From: Streptomyces sp. NBC_00335
GTDB lineage: Bacteria; Actinomycetota; Actinomycetes; Streptomycetales; Streptomycetaceae
Length of the DNA stretch: 64,000 bases
Assembly: GCF_036127095.1 (NCBI RefSeq)
Contig: NZ_CP108006.1
Span: 4,154,001 to 4,218,000, forward strand
Direction of reading: 5' to 3'
Part shown: piece by piece, positions 51,029 to 59,137 of the stretch
Layout of the letters: the number at the start of each line of letters is the position of its first letter
Position numbering within the stretch: the first letter of the stretch is position 1
Program-made: the position numbers and the translations under genes
Notes under the pieces: model-generated
The model's database searches: none
Told to the model about the DNA's origin: nothing
The model's input: the letters and a program-made list of their open reading frames with translations, nothing else

Positions 51029-51661
51029 ATGACCGACGTGATGCTGTTCCTCAGGGAGTTCGCCCGGACCCGTCGGGACACGGGAGCCATCGCTCCCAGC
51101 AGTCCCTTACTGGCCCGGGCCCTCACCCGCTACGTGATCCCCGGCCCCGGCAGGCCGCGCGCGGTGCTCGAAGTCGGCCCCGGCACGGGCGCCGTGACCC
51201 GCCACATCCAGCCGGCGCTGGGCCCCCTCGACACCCTCGACCTGATCGAGCCCAACCTCCGGTTCGCCGGTCTGCTGAGGCACTCCTACCGGGACGACTC
51301 GCGCATAGGCCTGCTGTCGGGACTGGTCCAGGACCACCAACTGGGCTCGTACGACACGATCGTGTGCGGCCTGCCCTTCGCGAACTTCGAGGCCCGCGTC
51401 GTGGAGGAGATCCTCGGGCAGCTGCTCGGCGCGCTGAACCCGGGCGGCACCCTGTCGTTCTTCGCCTACGCCGGCATCCCGCCGCTGCGCCGGGCGCTCA
51501 CCTCCGGCGTGACCCGCGAACGCACGCTGGGCACCCAGGCCGTGCTGGAACGCACGCTGCGGCGCCACCGGTTCCGCACCGAGACGGTGCTGTGGAACGT
51601 ACCGCCCGCCCACGTCCACCACCTGGTCCCGACGGCCCCTGCGCTCGCCTACAGCGGCTGA
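51029..51661 (+). CDS. class I SAM-dependent methyltransferase, phospholipid-N-methyltransferase-like
   Basis: 210 residues. FLREFARTRRDTGAIAPSSP is the N-terminal mark of the PmtA-like/rRNA-dimethylase-like group (lid helix and substrate site). The SAM loop is VLEVGPGTGAVTRHI, followed by DLIEPNLRFAGLL (acidic ribose contact) and IVCGLPFANFEARVVEEIL. This family methylates phosphatidylethanolamine in some bacteria. Its role here is not proven. Opposite the MMPL exporter and convergent with the MerR gene (13-bp overlap of the 3' ends). Confidence 0.8.
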   Translation: MTDVMLFLREFARTRRDTGAIAPSSPLLARALTRYVIPGPGRPRAVLEVGPGTGAVTRHIQPALGPLDTLDLIEPNLRFAGLLRHSYRDDSRIGLLSGLVQDHQLGSYDTIVCGLPFANFEARVVEEILGQLLGALNPGGTLSFFAYAGIPPLRRALTSGVTRERTLGTQAVLERTLRRHRFRTETVLWNVPPAHVHHLVPTAPALAYSG

Positions 51662-52296
51662 CCCTCCGCCCGGGCGGACACGCGCTTGGACGCGTCCTCC
51701 TGCGCGATCCGGCGCAGGGCCGACATGGCCGCGTCTCCGAGGAGGGTGCCGAGGACGACGCCCTCCACCTTGCCGTCCGTACCGGGCACCCCGGCGAGGA
51801 CGGCCAGCTCGGCGTCGGCCAGGCGTCCGGCTGCGGCCGCGTACTCGTCGAGCAGGGCCAGCAGATCGCCCCGGCCCAGGTCGCGGTAGGTCACGACGAT
51901 CTGGACCAGCGCCTTCCAGCCGGGGTTCGTGGGCTTGACCTCCCAGCCGCAGCGCCGCACCAGCTCCTCGACGGCGCGTTCGGCACGCGCCCAGTCGTCC
52001 TCGGGGCCCGGCTCGGGCACGGCGCGGGTGACCGCGGACTGGGCGACGCCGAGCATGCCGTGGACCGTGCGGTGGGGCGAGTCGACCTCGCCGAGCACCT
52101 CGCGGACGGCCGCGATCGACAGGCCGCCGACCTCCAGCATCGCCCGGATCAGCCGGAGCCGGTGCGCGTGCGCCTCGGAGTAGCTCACCTGGTTCGGACT
52201 CGTCCGCTCGCCGGACGGCAACAGCCCTTCACGGGTGTAGTACTTGACCGTCGCTACCGAAACTCCGGTACTCCGCGCCAGCTCTCCGATACGCAT
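51649..52296 (-). CDS. MerR-family transcriptional regulator
   Basis: 215 residues. N-terminal HTH MRIGELARSTGVSVATVKYY, TREGLLPSGERTSPNQVSYS with the MerR wing, then a dimerisation helix. The C-terminal half (about 120-215) is a helical effector domain without the metal-binding cysteines of MerR/CueR, so it likely senses an organic compound. The 3' end overlaps the methyltransferase gene by 13 bp. Confidence 0.88.
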   Translation of the reverse strand: MRIGELARSTGVSVATVKYYTREGLLPSGERTSPNQVSYSEAHAHRLRLIRAMLEVGGLSIAAVREVLGEVDSPHRTVHGMLGVAQSAVTRAVPEPGPEDDWARAERAVEELVRRCGWEVKPTNPGWKALVQIVVTYRDLGRGDLLALLDEYAAAAGRLADAELAVLAGVPGTDGKVEGVVLGTLLGDAAMSALRRIAQEDASKRVSARAEGQPL

Positions 52297-52586
52297 TCCG
52301 TCAGGGTACTGCGTTCCCCCTCCGTGCTAACCCGCGACCACGACCCCGGCCACAACCCGGCCGGAGTCCGCGGCCCCGCGAATTGCCCAGCTTTTATCGG
52401 TACTGAAATCGGTCCCGGCCGAAGGAATCACGTACGTCCGCGGAAGCCGCTCCGGAGCTCCCCTCCGAGCCCGGCGATCCCGCTCTCGAACCCACCCGCG
52501 GCCCGGCCGCCCGAGACCCTCGTCACGCCCCGCGCCCACCCCGCCCGCATCCCCCGCGCCCGCCCCCATCCCCGGGGCACAACGAA
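52297..52586. other. gene-free gap
   Basis: From the MerR start to the tRNA terminator. Contains the MerR promoter region and about 250 bp in which I see no gene, repeat or RNA structure of note. Confidence 0.6.
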
Positions 52587-52624
52587 AGAGCCCCCGCTCC
52601 GGATCTCTCCGGAGCGGGGGCTCT
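52587..52624 (-). terminator. intrinsic terminator of tRNA-Leu
   Basis: Perfect 17-bp stem (52587-52603 with 52608-52624), TCTC tetraloop on the plus strand, followed on the minus strand by TTTCGTT. It is 9 bp after the tRNA 3' end. Confidence 0.88.
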
Positions 52625-52632
52625 CTCAACTG

Positions 52633-52715
52633 TGCGCGAGGGGGGATTTGAACCCCCACGTCCCGAAGGACACTGGCACCTGAAGCCAGCGCGTCTGCCG
52701 TTCCGCCACTCGCGC
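52633..52715 (-). tRNA. tRNA-Leu (anticodon CAG)
   Basis: 83-nt class II tRNA on the minus strand. Acceptor GCGCGAG pairs with CTCGCGC. The anticodon stem-loop CTGGC-TTCAGGT-GCCAG gives anticodon CAG (codon CUG). A variable arm (TGTCCTTCGGGACG) and T-arm GGGGGTTCAAATCCCCC are present. The CCA end is not encoded. tRNA-Leu next to fhaA is also the mycobacterial order, as I recall. Confidence 0.95.
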
Positions 52716-53007
52716 AAGTGGCTACCAGCGGTTCTTCCCTTGCGGGCCGTTCCCCTGGCGACATCGGAACATTAGCACGTCGGATGGGGTGGATTCACAT
52801 CGCTTTTCGTGCTCTCCCCACTCCCGCCGACGACCGCCCCTCCCGTACTCGGCCGCCGGTGCGGGACACTGTCCTCGGGGCGCCCCTACGATCGCTTGTG
52901 AGGACCAACACTCATGCGCACGTGACCGATGGGGAACCACCCGAATCCGCCATGCGTGGATACGATCAGTAAGCAGTACAGGGCGACAACGACGGAGGAG
53001 GTGCCCC

Positions 53008-53862
53008 ATGGGAGTCCTGAAGCGGTTCGAGCAGCGACTCGAAGGTCTGGTGAACGGCACCTTCGCCAAGGTGTTCAAGTCCGAGGTCCAGCCGGTGGAG
53101 ATCGCGGGCGCCCTCCAGCGCGAGTGCGACAACAACGCCACCATCTGGAACCGCGAGCGGACCGTCGTCCCCAACGACTTCATCGTGGAGCTGAGCACCG
53201 GCGACTACGAGCGCCTGAGCCCCTACTCGGGCCAGCTCGGCGACGAGCTCGCGGGCCTCGTCCGCGACTACGCCAAGCAGCAGCGCTACAGCTTCATGGG
53301 CCCCATCAAGGTCCAGCTGGAGAAGGCCGACGACCTGGACACCGGGCTCTACCGGGTCCGCAGCCGCACGCTCGCCTCCAGCACCTCCCAGTCCCCCGGC
53401 CAGCAGGGTCCGGGCCAGGGACAGGGCCACCAGGCCCCCCCGGCCCAGCCCGGCGGCTACGGATACCCGCCGGCCTCGGCGCCGCCCATGCCCGCCGGAC
53501 CGCCCCCGGGCGGTCCCGGTGCACGCAGGCCGGGGCCCGGCGGACCCGGCGGACCGGCTCCCGTACCCACCGGCGGCGCCGTCCGGCGCCACTGGATCGA
53601 GATCAACGGCACCCGCCACCAGATCTCGCGCCCTACGCTCGTACTCGGCCGAAGCACCGAAGCCGACGTGCGGATCGACGACCCCGGCGTATCGCGCCGG
53701 CACTGTGAGATCCGGACCGGAACGCCCTCGACGATCCAGGATCTCGGGTCCACCAACGGCATCGTGGTGGACGGGCAGCACACCACCCGCGCTACGCTCC
53801 GCGACGGTTCGCGGATCGTCGTGGGATCCACCACCATCATTTACCGGCAAGCCGAAGGGTAA
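53008..53862 (+). CDS. fhaA: FHA-domain protein FhaA (DUF3662 plus FHA)
   Basis: 284 residues. An N-terminal DUF3662 domain (about 1-115, GVLKRFEQRLEGLVNGTFAK; VQPVEIAGALQRECDNNA) is joined by a Gly/Pro/Gln linker to a C-terminal FHA domain (about 205-280, LGRSTEADVRIDDPGVSRRH and LGSTNGIVVDG). The FHA domain binds phosphothreonine on PknB and targets. In mycobacteria FhaA controls peptidoglycan synthesis with MviN/MurJ. Strong GGAGGAGG ribosome site. First gene of the cluster. Confidence 0.93.
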   Translation: MGVLKRFEQRLEGLVNGTFAKVFKSEVQPVEIAGALQRECDNNATIWNRERTVVPNDFIVELSTGDYERLSPYSGQLGDELAGLVRDYAKQQRYSFMGPIKVQLEKADDLDTGLYRVRSRTLASSTSQSPGQQGPGQGQGHQAPPAQPGGYGYPPASAPPMPAGPPPGGPGARRPGPGGPGGPAPVPTGGAVRRHWIEINGTRHQISRPTLVLGRSTEADVRIDDPGVSRRHCEIRTGTPSTIQDLGSTNGIVVDGQHTTRATLRDGSRIVVGSTTIIYRQAEG

Positions 53863-53871
53863 GCGGGGGCA

Positions 53872-54378
53872 ATGTCAGAGCTGACCCTGACGGTCATGCG
53901 GTTGGGTTTCCTGGCCGTTCTGTGGCTGTTCGTCATCGTGGCCGTCCAGGTCATCCGCAGCGATCTCTTCGGTACGAGAGTCACGCAGCGCGGTTCCCGA
54001 CGCGGCGGGAGCGCTTCCGGCGCCCCGGCGCAGCAGCAGGGCCGCCAGCCGGCGGCCCCGCCACAGCAGCGCCAGCGCCGCGGTGCGCCCACCAAACTCG
54101 TCGTCTCCGAGGGCACCCTCACGGGCACCACGGTGGCCCTCGCGGGCCAGACGATCACCTTGGGCCGCGCCCACGACTCCACGATCGTGCTGGACGACGA
54201 CTACGCCTCCAGCAGGCATGCCAGGATCTACCCCGACCGTGACGGCCAGTGGATCGTCGAGGATCTCGGGTCCACCAACGGCACGTATCTCGACCGGACC
54301 CGGCTGACCACCCCGACGCCCATTCCGCCGGGCGCCCCGATCCGCATCGGCAAGACCGTCATCGAGCTGCGGAAGTAG
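53872..54378 (+). CDS. fhaB: FHA-domain membrane protein FhaB
   Basis: 168 residues. An N-terminal transmembrane helix (RLGFLAVLWLFVIVAVQVIR) is followed by a basic Gln/Arg linker and a C-terminal FHA domain (LGRAHDSTIVLDDDYASSRH; LGSTNGTYLDRTRL). The threonine in GRAPTK-like RRGAPTKLVV precedes the FHA domain, where mycobacterial FhaB (FipA) is phosphorylated by PknB/PknA. 9 bp after fhaA. Reads kinase signals at the division site. Confidence 0.92.
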   Translation: MSELTLTVMRLGFLAVLWLFVIVAVQVIRSDLFGTRVTQRGSRRGGSASGAPAQQQGRQPAAPPQQRQRRGAPTKLVVSEGTLTGTTVALAGQTITLGRAHDSTIVLDDDYASSRHARIYPDRDGQWIVEDLGSTNGTYLDRTRLTTPTPIPPGAPIRIGKTVIELRK

Positions 54379-54528
54379 TACGAGAATGAGCGAGCGGAGC
54401 GAGCGAGCCGCAGCGGTCCGTCCCACCGGGGACACGGACCCGAGCGCGCTCCAGGCCGGAGGGTGGGCAGTGTGGCTCGAGACCGGTTGTACCCCGAGGC
54501 AGCATCGTCGTCGACAGGGCAGGTGCGC

Positions 54529-56004
54529 ATGAGTCTGTCCCTGCGGTTCGCCGCCGGATCGCACAAGGGCATGATCCGCGAGGGCAACGAGGACTCCGGC
54601 TACGCCGGTCCCCGTCTCCTCGCGATCGCCGACGGCATGGGCGGCCAGGCCGCCGGCGAAGTCGCCAGCTCCGAGGTGATCTCCGCCCTCGTGCAGCTCG
54701 ACGACGACGTCCCGGGCTCCGACATGCTCACCGCGCTGAGCACCGCCGTGCAGCGCGCCAACGACCAGTTGCGCGTCATGGTCGAGGAGGACCCCCAGCT
54801 GGAGGGCATGGGCACCACGCTCACCGCCCTGCTGTGGACGGGCCAGCGCCTCGGCCTGGTCCACGTCGGCGACTCCCGCGCCTACCTGCTCCGCGACGGC
54901 GTCCTCACGCAGATCACCCAGGACCACACCTGGGTGCAGCGCCTCGTCGACGAGGGCCGGATCACCGAAGAGGAAGCCACCACCCACCCGCAGCGCTCCC
55001 TGCTGATGAGAGCCCTGGGCAGCGGCGACATCGTCGAACCCGACCTCTCCATCCGCGAGGTCCGGGTCGGCGACCGCTACCTGATCTGCTCCGACGGGCT
55101 CTCCGGCGTGGTCTCCCACCAGACCCTGGAAGAGACCCTCGCCGACTACCACGGCCCCCGCGAGACCGTGGCCTCCCTGATCCAGCTCGCGCTGCGCGGC
55201 GGCGGCCCCGACAACATCACCTGCATCGTGGCCGACGTCCTCGACACCGACAGCGGCGACACCCTGGCCGCGCAGGTCAACGACACCCCGGTCGTCGTCG
55301 GCGCGGTCGCCGAGAACCAGCACCACCAGCTCTTCGACGGCGGCAACGCCATGCAGACGCCGGCCGGCCGCGCCTCCGGGCTAGGCCGCCAGAGCCCCCC
55401 GCCCCCCGGCGCCTTCGGGCCGCCCGGCAGCGGCGAGGCCGCGGGTTACGGCGGTTACGGCGCCCAGGGACAGGGCGGCGGAGCCGACGCGTACGGCAGC
55501 TTCGGCGAGCCCGACCCCTACGACGGGGACTCCGGGTACGAGGACACGTACAACCACCCGCGCAGGCGCCGCGGCAAAGGGCGCAAGTGGACCACGCGCA
55601 CGCTGACGCTGCTCGTGGTCCTCGGTGTCATCGGCGGCGGCCTCTACGCGGGCTACCGCTGGACGCAGACGCAGTTCTACGTCGGGGTCAAGGACGAGCA
55701 CGTCGCGCTCTTCCGCGGGATCAGCCAGAAGCTGGGGCCGCTGGAGCTCTCCAAGGTGGAGACCGACCGCCCCGACATCGAACTGAAGTACCTGCCGACC
55801 TTCAAGCGCAAGCAGGTCGTGGACACGATCAGCGAGGGCAGCCTCGACACCGCCCGTACGAAGATCGACGAGCTCGGCACCCAGACCTCCGCGTGCAAGA
55901 AGGACGAGGAGCGGCGTGCCGCCGAGGCCCAGGGCAACCAAACGCCCGGCCCGGTCCTGACTGCCGCCGAGCAGCAGGTCGTCAACCTGTGCGAGAAGCA
56001 GTAG
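54529..56004 (+). CDS. pstP: PP2C-type Ser/Thr phosphatase PstP
   Basis: 491 residues from ATG 54529 (MSLSLRFAAGSHKGMIREGN); an in-frame GTG at 54463 would add 22 residues. PP2C domain to about 235: REGNEDSGYA and LLAIADGMGGQAAGE (metal ligands), VHVGDSRAYLLRDG, GGGPDNITCIVAD (metal ligand DN). A Gly/Tyr-rich linker leads to a transmembrane helix (TLTLLVVLGVIGGGLYAGYR) and a soluble extracytoplasmic tail of about 110 residues. It reverses PknB phosphorylation. Confidence 0.93.
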   Translation: MSLSLRFAAGSHKGMIREGNEDSGYAGPRLLAIADGMGGQAAGEVASSEVISALVQLDDDVPGSDMLTALSTAVQRANDQLRVMVEEDPQLEGMGTTLTALLWTGQRLGLVHVGDSRAYLLRDGVLTQITQDHTWVQRLVDEGRITEEEATTHPQRSLLMRALGSGDIVEPDLSIREVRVGDRYLICSDGLSGVVSHQTLEETLADYHGPRETVASLIQLALRGGGPDNITCIVADVLDTDSGDTLAAQVNDTPVVVGAVAENQHHQLFDGGNAMQTPAGRASGLGRQSPPPPGAFGPPGSGEAAGYGGYGAQGQGGGADAYGSFGEPDPYDGDSGYEDTYNHPRRRRGKGRKWTTRTLTLLVVLGVIGGGLYAGYRWTQTQFYVGVKDEHVALFRGISQKLGPLELSKVETDRPDIELKYLPTFKRKQVVDTISEGSLDTARTKIDELGTQTSACKKDEERRAAEAQGNQTPGPVLTAAEQQVVNLCEKQ

Positions 56005-56035
56005 ACATACGCGGGCACAGGGGGCCCGCCACACC

Positions 56036-57460
56036 ATGAGCGTTGTCACCAACACGACCACCATCGGCGCCATCGAGCTGCCGAGCCGGCGGAACACCGA
56101 GCTCCTGCTGCTCGTGTTCGCCGTGGTCATCCCGATCTTCGCCTACGCCAACGCGGGCCTGGCGCTCGACGGAGAGCTGCCCCCCGGCATGTTCACCTAC
56201 GGGCTCGGCCTCGGCATCCTGGCGGGCATCGCCCACTTCGTCGTACGGCGCTACGCCAAGTACGCCGACCCGCTGCTGCTGCCGATCGCCACGCTCCTCA
56301 ACGGGCTGGGCCTCGTCCTGATCTGGCGACTGGACCAGTCCGGACGCCTGCAGAACCAAGCGAAGCGCGCCTACGGCGTCTTCACCGAGTCCGCGCCCCG
56401 GCAGATGATGTACACGGCGCTCGCCATCGCGATGTTCGCCGGCGTACTGCTGGTCCTCAAGGACCACCGCGTGCTCCAGCGGTTCACGTACATCTCCATG
56501 GCCGCCTCGCTGGTGCTGCTGATCCTGCCCGTGATCCCGGGCCTGGGAGCCGACGTCTTCGGCGCCAAGATCTGGATCAGCGTCGGCGGCTTCTCCATCC
56601 AGCCCGGCGAGTTCGCCAAGATCGTCATCGCCGTCTTCTTCGCCGGCTACCTGATGGTCAAGCGCGACGCCCTGGCACTGGCCAGCCGCCGCTTCATGGG
56701 CCTCTACCTGCCGCGCGGCCGCGACCTCGGACCGATCCTGATGATCTGGGCGATGAGCCTGCTGGTCCTGATCTTCGAGAACGACCTCGGCACCTCGCTG
56801 CTCTTCTTCGGCATGTTCGTGATCATGCTGTACGTGGCCACCGAGCGGACCAGCTGGATCGTGATCGGCCTGCTCATGAGCGTGGGCGGCGCCACCGTGG
56901 TCGGCGCCACCGCCAGCCACGTCCAGGCCCGCGTCAACGCCTGGCTCGACCCCTTCAGCTGCTACCTGACCTCCGACGCCTGCCAGCAGGTCGGCCAGTC
57001 GATCATGACCTTCGGCTCCGGCGGGGTCCTCGGCACCGGCTGGGGACAGGGCAACTCCGACCTCATCGGATTCGCCGCCAACTCCGACTTCATCTTCTCC
57101 ACCGTCGGCGAGGAGCTCGGGCTCACCGGGGTCATGGCCTTCCTCCTGCTCTACGGCCTGATCATCGAGCGGGGCGTGCGCACCGCGCTCGCCGCCCGCG
57201 ACCCCTTCGGCAAGCTCTTCGCGGTCGGCCTCTCCGGCGCCTTCGCGCTCCAGGTCTTCGTGGTCGCCGGCGGAGTCATGGGCCTCATCCCCCTGACCGG
57301 CATGACCATGCCCTTCCTCGCGTCCGGCGGCTCCTCCGTCCTCGCGAACTGGATCCTCATCGCCATCCTCATCCGGATCAGCGACACCGCACGCCGCCCT
57401 GCCCCGGCCCCGGCACCGTCCCCCGACTCCGAGATGACCCAGGTGGTCCGCCCGTCATGA
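56036..57460 (+). CDS. rodA: RodA/FtsW/SpoVE-family peptidoglycan glycosyltransferase
   Basis: 474-residue SEDS glycosyltransferase with about ten to twelve helices, polymerising lipid II for cell elongation or spore wall. Key segments are IWISVGGFSIQPGEFAKIVI, FENDLGTSLLFFGMFVIMLY, NSDFIFSTVGEELGLTGVMA (catalytic-region equivalents) and LTGMTMPFLASGGSSVLANW. The 3' end overlaps pbpA by 4 bp, and the pair forms a SEDS/bPBP synthase. Confidence 0.93.
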   Translation: MSVVTNTTTIGAIELPSRRNTELLLLVFAVVIPIFAYANAGLALDGELPPGMFTYGLGLGILAGIAHFVVRRYAKYADPLLLPIATLLNGLGLVLIWRLDQSGRLQNQAKRAYGVFTESAPRQMMYTALAIAMFAGVLLVLKDHRVLQRFTYISMAASLVLLILPVIPGLGADVFGAKIWISVGGFSIQPGEFAKIVIAVFFAGYLMVKRDALALASRRFMGLYLPRGRDLGPILMIWAMSLLVLIFENDLGTSLLFFGMFVIMLYVATERTSWIVIGLLMSVGGATVVGATASHVQARVNAWLDPFSCYLTSDACQQVGQSIMTFGSGGVLGTGWGQGNSDLIGFAANSDFIFSTVGEELGLTGVMAFLLLYGLIIERGVRTALAARDPFGKLFAVGLSGAFALQVFVVAGGVMGLIPLTGMTMPFLASGGSSVLANWILIAILIRISDTARRPAPAPAPSPDSEMTQVVRPS

Positions 57461-58923
57461 ACAAGCCCCTGCGCCGCATCGCGATCTTCTGCGGGCTGCT
57501 CGTCCTGGCACTGCTCGTGCGGACCAACTGGCTGCAGTACGTCAAGGCCGAGGATCTGAGCACCCGCAAGGAGAACCGCCGGGTCCAGATCGCCCAGTAC
57601 GCCACCGAGCGCGGCAACATCATCGTCGAGGGCAAGCCGATCACCGGCTCCGCCGTCACCGACGGCAGCGACTACAAGTTCAAGCGGACCTACCTCGACG
57701 GTCCCCTGTGGGCTCCGGTGACCGGCTACGCCTCGCAGGCCTTCGGTTCCACGCAGCTGGAGTCCCTCGAGGACGGCATCCTCACCGGCAACGACGACCG
57801 GCTGTTCTTCGACCGCACCATCGGCATGTTCACCGGCGAGAAGAAGCAGGGCGGCAACGTCGTCACCACGCTGAACGCCGCCGCGCAGAAGGCCGCGTTC
57901 ACGACCCTCGGCTCCAAGAAGGGCGCCGTCGCGGCGATCGACCCGCGCACCGGCGCGATCCTCGCCCTGGTCAGCACCCCCTCGTACGACCCCACGTCCT
58001 TCGCGGGCAACTCCAAGGCCGACGAGAAGGCCTGGGTCGAGCTCAAAGACAGCGAGGACAAGAAGCTGGTCAACCGCGCCCTGCGCGAGACCTACCCGCC
58101 CGGCTCCACCTTCAAGGTGGTCACCGCCGCCGCGGCCCTCGAGCACAAGATCGTCACGGACATCAACGCGCCGACCGACACCGAGGACCCGTACATCCTG
58201 CCGGGCACCACGACGCCGATGGTCAACCACGCCGCGAACTGCGGCAAGGCCACCCTCAACTACGCCCTGCAGGTCTCCTGCAACTCCGTCTTCGCCAACA
58301 TGGGCGACAAGGTGGGGGCGGACAACATGGTGAAGACCGCCGAGAAGTTCGGCTTCAACAACGACAAGATCGACACCCCGGTCCGCGCCTTCGCCAGCGT
58401 CTACGACAAGAACATGAAGAGGGACGGCAACGCCCAGAGCTCCATCGGCCAGTTCAACACCGCGGCCACCCCGCTGCAGATGGCCATGGTCACCGCCGCC
58501 ATCGCCAACAACGGCAAGCTGATGAAGCCGTACATGGTCAGGCAGCTGGAATCGCCCGGCCTCGACATCGTCGAGAAGCACGAGCCGGAGGAAATGAGCC
58601 GTCCCCTCTCCGTCGAGAACGCGAAGAAGGTCCGGGACATGATGGTCAACGTCGTCGACGCCGGCACCGGCGGCAAGGCCCGGATCAAGGGCACCGTCGT
58701 CGGCGGCAAGACCGGCACCGCCCAGCACGGCGAGGGCAACAAGAAGCGCCCGTACGCCTGGTTCATCTCCTACGCCGAGAACCCCGACGGCAGCTCGCCG
58801 GTCGCCGTCGCCGTCGTCATCGAGGACAGCGAAGCGGAGCGCGAGGACATCAGCGGCGGCGGCCTCGCCGCCCCGGTCGCCAAGGCCGTCATGGAAGCCG
58901 TGCTCAAGAGCAACAAGGGGTAA
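57457..58923 (+). CDS. pbpA: class B penicillin-binding protein PbpA
   Basis: 488-residue transpeptidase. N-terminal membrane helix (IAIFCGLLVLALLVRTNWL), then a short dimerisation domain (about 35-135), then the transpeptidase with SxxK at 217-220 (PPGSTFKV), SxN at 274-276 (VSCNS) and KTG at 418-420 (GGKTGTAQH). It partners the SEDS protein above. The threonines near the N-terminus (LSTRKENRR) are of the kind PknB phosphorylates. Confidence 0.94.
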   Translation: MNKPLRRIAIFCGLLVLALLVRTNWLQYVKAEDLSTRKENRRVQIAQYATERGNIIVEGKPITGSAVTDGSDYKFKRTYLDGPLWAPVTGYASQAFGSTQLESLEDGILTGNDDRLFFDRTIGMFTGEKKQGGNVVTTLNAAAQKAAFTTLGSKKGAVAAIDPRTGAILALVSTPSYDPTSFAGNSKADEKAWVELKDSEDKKLVNRALRETYPPGSTFKVVTAAAALEHKIVTDINAPTDTEDPYILPGTTTPMVNHAANCGKATLNYALQVSCNSVFANMGDKVGADNMVKTAEKFGFNNDKIDTPVRAFASVYDKNMKRDGNAQSSIGQFNTAATPLQMAMVTAAIANNGKLMKPYMVRQLESPGLDIVEKHEPEEMSRPLSVENAKKVRDMMVNVVDAGTGGKARIKGTVVGGKTGTAQHGEGNKKRPYAWFISYAENPDGSSPVAVAVVIEDSEAEREDISGGGLAAPVAKAVMEAVLKSNKG

Positions 58924-59137
58924 CGGGCGGGGCCGAAGGCCACGCGAGAGCCGCAAGGGGCACACAGACGTGATCCGGGTCACTGTTCCCGCCCGGATCC
59001 GAGCGTACGGTACCGGTCCGGTATCAGCCTGTGGTCACGAACCGATCACCGACGATCGGCCGGTAGCCTTTGCGCGAACAGCACACCGCCGGACCACACA
59101 CGGGTGCGGTCGGGACTGACGGAGAGGGCTGCACGTT
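58924..59137. promoter_or_regulatory. pbpA-pknB gap, probable pknB promoter region
   Basis: 214 bp. No terminator visible after pbpA. Short inverted repeats such as GATCCGGGTC-like sequence near 58970 and ACCGGTCCGGT near 59011 occur, but no clear promoter is assignable. Confidence 0.4.

Noticed and set aside
52327..52764. Small open frame across the tRNA-Leu gene
   Set aside because: It reads through a structured tRNA and its terminator.
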